Assembly (NCBI GenBank): GCA_934755305.1 | Contig: CAKVLD010000009.1 | Location: 9,825-73,824 of the forward strand | Direction: 5' to 3' | DNA length: 64,000 nucleotides | Source: an uncultured Clostridium sp. | GTDB taxonomy: Bacteria > Bacillota > Clostridia > Clostridiales > Clostridiaceae | Shown here: piece by piece, positions 26,577-34,034 of the stretch | How the letters are laid out: each line of letters starts with the position of its first letter | How positions within the stretch are numbered: position 1 is the first letter of the stretch | Notes under the pieces: generated by a model | What the model saw: only the letters and a program-made list of their open reading frames with translations | Told to the model about the DNA's origin: nothing | The model's database searches: none | Program-made: the position numbers and the translations under genes

Positions 26577-28216
26577 TTAAATTACAGTATTACCAACCTG
26601 TTTTCTTAGTTTGTTTATTTTACTTAGAGCTGTTTTATTCGGTTTTATTATATTTATATATTTATCAATAGTTTGAGGATTTGTAGCATGTATTAATTTG
26701 TGTACTTCGTGTGTTATGAATATTAGATTGCTATATTCATCTGTTCCGCCAAGGCTTATAGGGATTATATGATGACATTCCATATTCCCAGTTTCAAGGT
26801 ATTCTTTGGTTACTTTACATTCACCTTTTTGTGCTACATATAGTGATATTCTATTATCATTATATTCAACACTTTTTGTCGGATTCGGGTTTTCCATTAA
26901 TAATTTTAATATTCTATTGGATACACTCTTTTGTGTAGCGTGTATCATTTTTCTACCATCTTCCGTATAATTGTTAATTCCTTGACTTAAGCACATAGGG
27001 GCTTTAGTTTTTATAGCTCCTATTGGAAATAAGGGTTTGTTTGCTATATTATATGTTTTGTAATTGTATTTTCCGTACAATTTATTATATAATACAGTAT
27101 TCGTTCCCTTGCTACAGCGAACTCTTTTTGTCCTATTGTATATAAATGTGTTGGTTCTGTAAGCTATATCGGAAAAATCAACATTTACATTGGTTGCTAC
27201 TTTGTAGTAGTTTTGTAAACCTAGTACCATTGAATTATATTTGTTTACATTATTTATATCGGGCTGTTTTTGTATATTTATTATTTGCCCTTTTAGTTCT
27301 TTTATAGCTTTTTCTTTAGCTTTCTTTGTCATATGCGATTGTACAACTAGTTTCTTGTTCTTATTTCTAAGTTTCAGTCTGAATCCTAGATATTCAGAAT
27401 AATTGGTTTTAAGATTTACTACTTTGGATTTTTCCTCACTTATTTCTAAGTGTAGTCTATCTTTAAGCCATTGTTTAGTTGCATGAAATATTTTATTTGC
27501 CGTTCTACTATCTCTACAGAAAATTTTAAAGTCATCTGCATATCTTACAATATACATTTCTTTTAGATTAGATTTCTTTCTTAGAGCAGTATACTTATTG
27601 CTTCTTTCTATTCTTCCTTGTCTAGTTCTTTCGTAATTGTGTTTGGTTTTTATATGTTCCCATTGGTTGGCTATCCACCAATCCAATTCATTGAGAACGA
27701 CATTAGCTAGTAGTGGTGATAATATTCCTCCTTGAGGAGTACCTTTTGTTGGTATTCTTTTTCCTTTTATTGGTGATTTTAGCATTTTTCCAATAATACA
27801 TAGGAGTCTTTTATCTTGAATTCCTAATGTCCACAATTGTTTCATAAGCTTTTCGTGGCTTACATTATCGAAGAAGCCTTTTATATCTACATCAACTACG
27901 TAACTCAATTTATTGCTTTGCATTAAATTGTAGCATTTTGCTATTGCATGGTGAGTATTTCTACCCTTTTTATCTCATGTGGAGTGTAGTTGTTGAATCT
28001 ACTTCGGATATATTCTACGTACTCTTCCTCCTTCATGTTAGCTATATGTTCTATGTTTCTGCCATTAGTTCCTTTTGTATTACTTTCACCATTTCTTTTG
28101 ATGTTTCTATAGGCTAATCTAATATTTTCACTACTTGTGATTATTTCCATAAGCTTATAGAATTTATATTTATTCTTTCTAGCTTTTTGGTATAAATCAT
28201 CAAATACTTCTTGCAT
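26577..28216 (-). pseudogene. Broken group II intron reverse transcriptase/maturase with HNH domain
   Basis: Two out-of-frame pieces of one protein. The N-terminal piece (28216-27941, 91 residues) covers the region before RT-1 and ends RVEI-LTMQ. The second frame (from about 27955 down to 26577) resumes at THHAIAKCYNLMQ, then has VVDVDIKGFFDNVSHE, the catalytic YVRYADDFKIFCRD, the maturase domain, and a C-terminal HNH motif (ECHHIIP, GGTDEYSNLIFI). Compared with intact relatives from memory, roughly 45-55 codons spanning RT-1/RT-2 (PKPNGKTRPLGIP through GFRPNRS) are missing at the join, with a frameshift. The protein should be inactive, so splicing and mobility would need another source of maturase or self-splicing. 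Confidence 0.88.
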
Positions 28217-28992
28217 ATTATAATATTAGTTGTTTCTAAGTTTTTGCTTCTTTAGACAATAGGTTGTCATTAGTCGGTTAATCATTCCCTTCAAAAGATG
28301 ATTTAGAATTTTCGCCTCTATTAGTCTTACAAGAACCTAATGTATTACTATATAATTTAAATTTTACTGTAATTTTACGACTTGGGGCTATCCCTCCATA
28401 ACTTGTTATCATTACTTCATAGGTACTATGCCCCTACTCTCACTAGGATTAAATTATATTACTATAATACTACTTCATAGGTGATAAGACCTCAGTATCC
28501 CTAGCTTTCCATGTTCCAATAATTCTTATCTGTTACATAAGTCCTTAGGTAGTTTCTTTGAGCCTGTCAATTTAATAATGCCTGTAACATTATAGGGAAT
28601 TTCATATAGACGAATCTTACTTTTCCCCATTGACAACATACTTGGATGTTATATACATTTCTATATATTTTGGGTTTAGACTCGTACATTCAAAACTTCG
28701 TCAGTTCCGTTTTGTTGTTCGGAACATTCTTACCATAGACTTTTTATAGACCACCGACCTATCTTATACTTGACTACCTCTAGTTCACTTTTCCTCAACT
28801 TAACTTGTTAGGGTATAATCTCAGCCGACTTCACCGAGCTTATGACACTTCTATGCTATACCCATTTTCATGCCATTCGGAGTATTATGGAGAGCCTTTC
28901 AAAGCGTTACCTTATCATTCGACTCTTAGAATTATTAGTTCTCCTAATTTACTAATTAGTGAGTAATCTTTTCAATTACTAACATGTCACAC

Positions 28993-29065
28993 CATCTATC
29001 CAATTACCCTTTGATATCTTTTTTAATTTAGTTGCACCTTCAAAATACTTTATTCTTATCTTCAT
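28993..29065 (-). CDS. dut: dUTPase gene, exon 1
   Basis: ATG at 29065 opens 24 codons plus one base: MKIRIKYFEGATKLKKIS then KGNWID, which is the N-terminal strand of dUTPases and the first half of motif 1. Two in-frame stops lie directly upstream, so the start is secure; the ribosome binding site AAGGA is about 13 bases away and weak. The frame stops inside the intron if unspliced. Confidence 0.85.
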
Positions 29066-29156
29066 AACTTATCACTCATCCTTAGTCTTAAATTTATAAT
29101 TTATTATATCAAAAATTAATTATATAACCAATAAATATATTATCTCCTAAAACCCT

Positions 29157-29211
29157 AATGGGACGATATGATGTCTTTATTAATTATCTATAATAGACAC
29201 CTCGTCCCATT
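29157..29211. terminator. Inverted repeat between dut and the SpaA-like gene
   Basis: AATGGGACGA and TCGTCCCATT with 35 bases between, partly pairing further (TGTC/GACA). No good T-run; it may terminate the gene ending at 29262 or be a structural element. Confidence 0.4.
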
Positions 29212-29261
29212 AATTGTTACAGAAATTTATTTATATATTGAATCTATGCTGTTTTCTAATA

Positions 29262-30071
29262 TTAATATTTTTTAAATTGTTTCAAGTAATTTAAAACATA
29301 AAGAATTCCAGAAGTATTTTCATCATTAATGTTAAATTCATTCCAGGTAAGGTAAGTTGGCTTTTCAAAGTATCCCTTATCTATTATTTCTATAACTCTA
29401 TAACAACCATTTTCAATATTTTTAAATACCACTTTTCCGTCTTCATCTGTTTCCTTTGAATCAATTAATTTAGGAGTAATTCCGTTTATTTCATATAAGT
29501 TAATTTTTACTCCTTTTAGAGTCTGACTATGCTCACAAGATAAAATAGAATAAACAGTTATCTTACCTTTAAGCTTTTTCTTATCTTCTTTCTTTGCAAA
29601 CTCTCTATCTTCTATATCTAGATGATAATATCTATTTCTCTTCGAATTTATTCCTTTATTACTTTCACTCCACTCATCTGTACAATTTACCCATTTTCCT
29701 GGTTCAAAATCTTTTAAATAATCTTCATAATTAAAATTTCTATCGTTATCTTTTTCTTCACAATAGTAATGTTCATTTTCTTCTACCTTTATTTTTTTTT
29801 CTTTAATCCTATTTCTATTGTTTTTTTCCTCTTTCTTTCTATCTTTTTTTTCTTCTCCCTTACCAAATACTACACTCTCAGCACCACAAGTATAATGTTC
29901 ATCTTCACCATCTGCATAAGTTATATTAAAATTAACAATCAAATCATCAGCTTTAGGCATTTCTCCTGCATTCCTTTTTTCTTCAAGATATTCTTTTATA
30001 ATTTTTTCTATTATAGGGTCGTTCTTTTCCATATTAGTATAATATACTTCCCTTGGATTTTGCTCTTTCAT
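29262..30071 (-). CDS. Protein with C-terminal SpaA/Cna-B-like domain
   Basis: A 269-residue protein without signal peptide. Residues 1-70 form a compact N-terminal part; residues 75-115 are a low-complexity Lys/Glu/Asn stretch; residues about 165-260 look like a prealbumin-like (SpaA/Cna-B) fold: GKITVYSIL, then LKGVKINLYEING, DEDGKVVFKNIENGCYRVIEI. Such domains usually occur in surface or pilus proteins, so a cytoplasmic form is odd; deposition in the spore coat is one option, unproven. ATG follows GGAGG. Divergent from the polysaccharide deacetylase gene. Function unknown. Confidence 0.7.
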   Translation of the reverse strand: MKEQNPREVYYTNMEKNDPIIEKIIKEYLEEKRNAGEMPKADDLIVNFNITYADGEDEHYTCGAESVVFGKGEEKKDRKKEEKNNRNRIKEKKIKVEENEHYYCEEKDNDRNFNYEDYLKDFEPGKWVNCTDEWSESNKGINSKRNRYYHLDIEDREFAKKEDKKKLKGKITVYSILSCEHSQTLKGVKINLYEINGITPKLIDSKETDEDGKVVFKNIENGCYRVIEIIDKGYFEKPTYLTWNEFNINDENTSGILYVLNYLKQFKKY

Positions 30072-30213
30072 CTAAAAACCTCCTTAGTTTTCTTCCCTAT
30101 AAAATATGAATAAATTAAGTCATATGTGAAAATATTAATAATTCAGAATAAAAATCTTTTTTAGAAACATAATATATTCAGAAGATAAAATACAATACTG
30201 GAGGGATGGAATA

Positions 30214-30924
30214 ATGCAAAAAAAAATACTTATATATTTATCTTTCTTCTTTACTATACTTCTCTTTATAAATAACGTTCCTACAAACATAAGAGCTATT
30301 GAAGATAAAGAAAAAACTATATACCTTACATTTGATGATGGGCCTGGAGGTAAAGTTACAGAAGAAGTCTTAGATACTTTAAAAAAAGAAAATGTTCCTG
30401 CTACCTTCTTTTTAATTGGTTCTCAAATAAAAGGTCAAGAAAGATTATTAATCAGAATGAGAGATGAAGGCCATTCTTTAGGTCTACATAGTATGTCTCA
30501 TAATAAGGCTAAATTATATTCTTCCAACGAAGCATTCTTAAAAGAAATGCTTGATGCTAAATCTCTTATTAAAGAGGTTACAGGTGTAGATACTAATATA
30601 TTAAGATTTCCTTTTGGTTGTAATAATAATAGTTATAAATTAAAACATGAATTAGTAGATTTACTTCATAATAATAACTTAAGAATATTTGATTGGAATG
30701 TAGATAGTACTGATGGTGCTAATCCAAAAGCTGATCCATCAACTTTTATAAATAAAGCTAGAAGTGATAAAGATAATATAGTTTTATTAATGCATTGTGG
30801 ATACTTAAATAAGAACTCTGCAAAAGCTCTTCCAGAAATAATAAACCATTATAAGAATCAAGGATATATTTTTAAATCTATAGAAGATGACACTGAAGAA
30901 GAATTTCATTACATAAAAAAATAA
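30214..30924 (+). CDS. Secreted polysaccharide deacetylase
   Basis: Carbohydrate esterase family 4 enzyme expected to remove N-acetyl groups from peptidoglycan or another surface glycan. The 236-residue protein has a signal peptide (residues 1-27), catalytic motif 1 TFDDGP, metal motif HSMSH in LGLHSMSHNK, the RFPFG motif and a C-terminal LLMHCG motif carrying the catalytic His. All active site motifs are therefore present. ATG follows GGAGGG. Monocistronic, ended by a hairpin shared with trpP. Confidence 0.9.
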   Translation: MQKKILIYLSFFFTILLFINNVPTNIRAIEDKEKTIYLTFDDGPGGKVTEEVLDTLKKENVPATFFLIGSQIKGQERLLIRMRDEGHSLGLHSMSHNKAKLYSSNEAFLKEMLDAKSLIKEVTGVDTNILRFPFGCNNNSYKLKHELVDLLHNNNLRIFDWNVDSTDGANPKADPSTFINKARSDKDNIVLLMHCGYLNKNSAKALPEIINHYKNQGYIFKSIEDDTEEEFHYIKK

Positions 30925-30927
30925 GCT

Positions 30928-30953
30928 AGTTTTATACTAGCCTATTTTTATTC
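30928..30953 (+). terminator. Terminator after the deacetylase gene
   Basis: Short stem GCTAG / CTAGC with TTTTATA loop followed by CTATTTTTATT; it overlaps the 3' end of the convergent trpP. Confidence 0.55.
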
Positions 30954-31452
30954 TAGTTAATTTAATAGCTCTTTCTACAACCTTAAATAAAATTAAACCT
31001 ATAACAACATTAATAATTGCTGTTGGAATCACTATTACAATTATAGCTGTTATAATTGAACCTTCGATTCCATATAAAATAGCTAATGAACTTAAAAATA
31101 TTACTCCACTAATCATTGTTCCCAACAATAATAAAACTCCCATTTGTATATCTCTATTTATCCTTTCTCTAAAAGGTTTTAAAAGTAGAAACATAACATT
31201 ACAAGTTACTATTTTATCTATCATATTTGGCAATTGACCTCCTGGTGTCTTAGTTGTCATTGCCGTAAAAATCCCCATTATAATTCCTGCTATAATTGTT
31301 GTTTTATAATCCTTATTTAAAACTATTATTATAAATAACATCGCAATAGCAAAATCTGGTTGCGCTGGAAACCCTATGGAAGGTGCAGCAATATGCAATA
31401 TAACTCCTATTGCTATTAATATAGCATTTAATATCATTTTTTTTGTTTTCAT
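30937..31452 (-). CDS. trpP: Tryptophan transporter TrpP
   Basis: A 171-residue membrane protein with five to six helices that imports tryptophan. MILNAILIAIGVILHIAAPSIGF at the start, TPGGQLPNMIDK in the middle and the PTAIINVVIGLILF helix fit the TrpP (B. subtilis YhaG) family. The assignment is strongly supported by the upstream T-box leader with a TGG (Trp) specifier codon, so expression should rise when uncharged tRNA-Trp accumulates. Confidence 0.9.
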   Translation of the reverse strand: MKTKKMILNAILIAIGVILHIAAPSIGFPAQPDFAIAMLFIIIVLNKDYKTTIIAGIIMGIFTAMTTKTPGGQLPNMIDKIVTCNVMFLLLKPFRERINRDIQMGVLLLLGTMISGVIFLSSLAILYGIEGSIITAIIVIVIPTAIINVVIGLILFKVVERAIKLTRIKIG

Positions 31453-31490
31453 TTCTCATACCCCCAATTATATTTTTTAAAAAAATTTAT

Positions 31491-31524
31491 AAAAAAAACT
31501 CCATCCTATAAACATAGGACGGAG
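31491..31524 (-). terminator. T-box terminator hairpin of trpP
   Basis: On the minus strand CTCCGTCCTATG / CATAGGATGGAG type stem (31499-31524) followed by eight T. The T-box sequence directly upstream can form the competing antiterminator. Confidence 0.85.
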
Positions 31525-31765
31525 ATTACCCGCGGTACCACCTAAATTGCATTGAAAATGCCTCTTAAAATATTAAGTACTATCATACTTGTCTTGCTAT
31601 AACATGCAATCCACGATAAAAACTACTCTCCTAAGATTTCATCTTTATTTTCTCCAAGGCCCATTCACTATCTGCATCAGTACTGAAATCACACCATCTT
31701 CAGCTCTCTTTAACTTGCAAACAATAGCTACTACTTCTTTTCAACGAAACTTAAATATTTACTAT
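31525..31765 (-). promoter_or_regulatory. T-box leader (tryptophan-specific)
   Basis: The T-box sequence AGGTGGTACCGCGGGT is at 31528-31543. Upstream, Stem I carries AGAGAG-GCTG, an S-turn/AGTA-like stretch, and the specifier region GTGAATGGGCC, where TGG lies in the usual place and codes Trp. The whole leader precedes trpP. It binds uncharged tRNA-Trp and prevents termination. Confidence 0.88.
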
Positions 31766-31771
31766 ATTACT

Positions 31772-31801
31772 ATAATATTCCTTATTATACCTTTTTGTCA
31801 A
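31772..31801 (-). promoter_or_regulatory. Promoter of the T-box/trpP unit
   Basis: Minus-strand TTGACA (31796-31801), 18-base spacer, TATTAT (31772-31777). Confidence 0.6.
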
Positions 31802-31807
31802 TACTTT

Positions 31808-31936
31808 TTATTCTTCTTTTTTATTATCTTCTATTTTTTCTATAGCTTTATCTTTTTTATCTTTAATCAAAGTTGTAACTAGCGCTGCAGCTGCTCCCAT
31901 AAATACTACTAATTTTCCTGTTTTCTTTAAGTTCAT
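31808..31936 (-). CDS. Small membrane-anchored protein, 42 residues
   Basis: Begins MNLKKTGKLVVFMGAAAALV, a short hydrophobic segment, followed by a Lys/Asp/Glu-rich tail ending KKEE. AAGGAGAG lies 8 bases before the ATG at 31936. The small size hides it from usual ORF cut-offs. It sits between the DUF4250-like gene and the trpP promoter, on the same strand. Function unknown. Confidence 0.65.
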   Translation of the reverse strand: MNLKKTGKLVVFMGAAAALVTTLIKDKKDKAIEKIEDNKKEE

Positions 31937-31959
31937 ATATTCTCTCTCCTTAAAAATTT

Positions 31960-32148
31960 TTATTTAAATTGATTAGAACTTTCATCATAATCATAACCTA
32001 TAGCTTTTATTTTTGTTACAACTTCTTCTTCAGCTACTCCTACATCCTCACATAAAGCTTTTAATGAAGAAAAATTATCTCTAAGTTTCATATTCAATAC
32101 ACTTAATAATATTACAGGATCCATTGCTAATAGTGAGTCTCTATTCAT
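31960..32148 (-). CDS. DUF4250-like small protein
   Basis: A 62-residue soluble helical protein with DPVILLSVLNMKLRDNFSSLKALCEDVGV and KIKAIGYDYDESSNQF; this pattern is that of the DUF4250 family of Firmicutes, function unknown. GGGAGG precedes the ATG. It is followed after 23 bases by the 42-residue gene. Confidence 0.75.
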   Translation of the reverse strand: MNRDSLLAMDPVILLSVLNMKLRDNFSSLKALCEDVGVAEEEVVTKIKAIGYDYDESSNQFK

Positions 32149-32295
32149 AAATTTTTACCTCCCTTATATACACTAAATATTAATAAATTATTTTATAAAT
32201 TTTAATATTATATATATCTTATTAATAATTATCTCCCTTCTTAATAATTATGTCAAACAGAGCATCATAATATAGTTCTTATTTTTCTTAAATAT

Positions 32296-32331
32296 AAAAA
32301 TAAGAATGCATAGATCTTACACATCCTTATT
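32296..32331 (-). terminator. Terminator after the TtcA-like gene
   Basis: Stem AAATAAG-ATG / CAT-CTTATTT with a single internal mismatch, just downstream of the stop at 32357; an AT-only inverted repeat lies next to it at 32277-32305. Confidence 0.55.
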
Positions 32332-32356
32332 TATATAAACTTTAGTTAATTTATTA

Positions 32357-33223
32357 TTATTCTTCATCATATTCATCTAAGAAAGAATATTTCTTCCCAT
32401 CTTTTTCCCAACCTAATATGGAATCCATACTAACATTAGATGCTGATTTAAATATAGATTTATCCACTCCATCAAAGTTTTTCTTAAGCTCTTTTATAAG
32501 TTCTTTTATTTCAAATCTCTTATTTCCAACCTTTTTAGCTGCAATCATACATGCGCAATTTAAAGGCCATATTCCTGAATAATTTATCCATTTTTTAATA
32601 GATTCCTCTTCTATTAAATATAATGGTCTTATAAGCTCAAGGTTTTCAAAGTTCTTTGCTTTAAGTTTAGGTAACATTGTTTTATAATTTCCTGCATAAA
32701 GTACATTTAATAATGTAGTTTCTATAACATCATTATAATGATGACCTAAAGCCAACTTATTACATCCTAATTCTTGTGCTTTTGCATATAAAGATCCTCT
32801 TCTCATTCTTGCACATAGATAGCAAGGATAATCTTGAGCCATTCTATCTACAACTTCAAATATTCCTGAATCATATATATGTGCATTTATACCTAAATGA
32901 TTTAAGTTTTCTTTTAATAATTCTTTTATTTGTGGATGATAACCTGGATCCATTGCTATAAATTCAAGATCAAATTTCACTTCACCATGCCTTTGTAATT
33001 CTTGAAATAATTTAGCCATAAGTAAACTATCTTTTCCTCCAGATATTGCAACAGCTATCTTATCTCCTTCTTGTACAAGTTCATATTCTTTTACAGCTTT
33101 AATAAACTTTGACCACAAATATTTTCTATATCTTTTTACAATGCTTCTTTCTATTTCTTTTAAATCTTTTTTTTCCTCAGTTGGAATTATTCTTTCACAG
33201 CCGTTCCCTGCTATACTGCTCAT
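32357..33223 (-). CDS. TtcA-like tRNA thiolation ATPase (PP-loop)
   Basis: A 288-residue adenylating enzyme of the TtcA/TtuA family, which thiolates tRNA bases. The PP-loop SGGKDSLLMAKL is near residue 60, and the Fe-S/active cysteines are in YPCYLCARMRRG and in the later CAC motif (LNCACMIAAKK). E. coli TtcA makes 2-thiocytidine at position 32; the exact tRNA position for this clostridial branch is not deducible. ATG follows GAGGTG. Single gene. Confidence 0.85.
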   Translation of the reverse strand: MSSIAGNGCERIIPTEEKKDLKEIERSIVKRYRKYLWSKFIKAVKEYELVQEGDKIAVAISGGKDSLLMAKLFQELQRHGEVKFDLEFIAMDPGYHPQIKELLKENLNHLGINAHIYDSGIFEVVDRMAQDYPCYLCARMRRGSLYAKAQELGCNKLALGHHYNDVIETTLLNVLYAGNYKTMLPKLKAKNFENLELIRPLYLIEEESIKKWINYSGIWPLNCACMIAAKKVGNKRFEIKELIKELKKNFDGVDKSIFKSASNVSMDSILGWEKDGKKYSFLDEYDEE

Positions 33224-33310
33224 TTTTTAACACCTCATTTTCAGAAATATTATATCATCTTAATTTATAAAATTAAATAACTTTTATTAAGTAAAATTTT
33301 TTCACAAAAT

Positions 33311-33344
33311 AAAAAGTCACTTTAATTTATAAAAGCAACTTTTT
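33311..33344 (-). terminator. Terminator after the MarR gene
   Basis: Stem AAAGTTGCTTT / AAAGTGACTTT with T-run on the minus strand. Confidence 0.6.
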
Positions 33345-33387
33345 ATAACCCAATTAACTTATATATCTTAGGTACTTAATGAATTTC

Positions 33388-33807
33388 TTACTTAAGATTA
33401 TGTATTATTTTGTTTAACGTATTATTAAAAAATATTATTTCCCCTTGTGTTAAGTCTTCACTTGCCAAAAATTGAACTTTTTTAATTCTATAATTAAACT
33501 CATCATAATTATCTTTAAACTTACTAGTTAAAGATAATATCCACATTCTTCCGTCAAGCGGATGTACTTGTTTTTCAATATAATCTTTTTCAATTAATCT
33601 ATTTACTATTGCAGACATTGTCGGTTTATCCATATCTAACTTTCTAGCTAAATTTACTGCTGTATTAAGCTCTGGATCTGCACTATGATTTTCTATTGCC
33701 ATTAGTACTGATAATTGAACTGCTGTAATATTATAATCTTCTAATTCTTTATTCAATTTATTTTTGAATAATTTTGAACATAAATTAACATCGTATCCTA
33801 TATTCAT
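33388..33807 (-). CDS. MarR family transcriptional regulator
   Basis: A 139-residue winged-helix dimeric regulator. The helix-turn-helix is at NLARKLDMDKPTMSAIVNRLIEKDYIEKQ, followed by the MarR wing HPLDGRMWILSLTSK. It stands alone; no transporter or drug-resistance gene is directly adjacent except the amylase gene upstream on the same strand, which has its own terminator. Ligand and targets unknown. ATG follows GGGAGA. Confidence 0.88.
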   Translation of the reverse strand: MNIGYDVNLCSKLFKNKLNKELEDYNITAVQLSVLMAIENHSADPELNTAVNLARKLDMDKPTMSAIVNRLIEKDYIEKQVHPLDGRMWILSLTSKFKDNYDEFNYRIKKVQFLASEDLTQGEIIFFNNTLNKIIHNLK

Positions 33808-33952
33808 TTGTATTCTCCCATTACTTTTATCTTTTGCTTATAGTTTATCTATAAATTCTCTCCCCATTTAGATACCTAAGATTATATATTTAATTATATG
33901 CTATAATATTTTTTTTCTAATAACAATAGTATTTTATTTTAATATGAGAATA

Positions 33953-33993
33953 AAAAAAGTAACTACTTTTAATTTCAAAATAGTTACTTTTTA
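33953..33993 (-). terminator. Terminator after the amylase gene
   Basis: Perfect stem AAAAAAGTAACTA / TAGTTACTTTTTT-type with a 15-base loop and T-run, 40 bases after the amylase stop. Confidence 0.8.
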
Positions 33994-34034
33994 TTATATT
34001 ATTTTATAAATTTGATTTTACTTAATAAAATAGA

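Larger units (their letters stand above)
26470..28992 (-). mobile_element. Group II intron inserted in dut
   Basis: A 2523-base element on the same strand as dut. It starts with GTGTGAC (28992 downwards), the GUGYG group II 5' consensus, and ends with CGCTAT at 26470, an AY 3' end. A domain V hairpin and the following domain VI region lie near the 3' end. About 775 bases of RNA structure (28217-28992, no ORF, domains I-III) precede an interrupted reverse transcriptase/HNH reading frame in domain IV. Boundaries were set by the terminal consensus and by the exact in-frame restoration of dUTPase. Confidence 0.88.

Noticed and set aside
27046..27923. Independent start of a 448-residue reverse transcriptase at 27923
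   Set aside because: The frame is open upstream to about 27955 with conserved RT sequence and the ATG is internal to a conserved segment; the frame is the 3' part of a broken gene.
29157..29211. Second mobile element end next to dut
   Set aside because: The inverted repeat is imperfect, has no flanking duplication visible and no transposase nearby; better read as a terminator-like structure.
31589..31882. Plus-strand 97-residue reading frame
   Set aside because: It is antisense to the T-box leader and the 42-residue gene and has no coding features.
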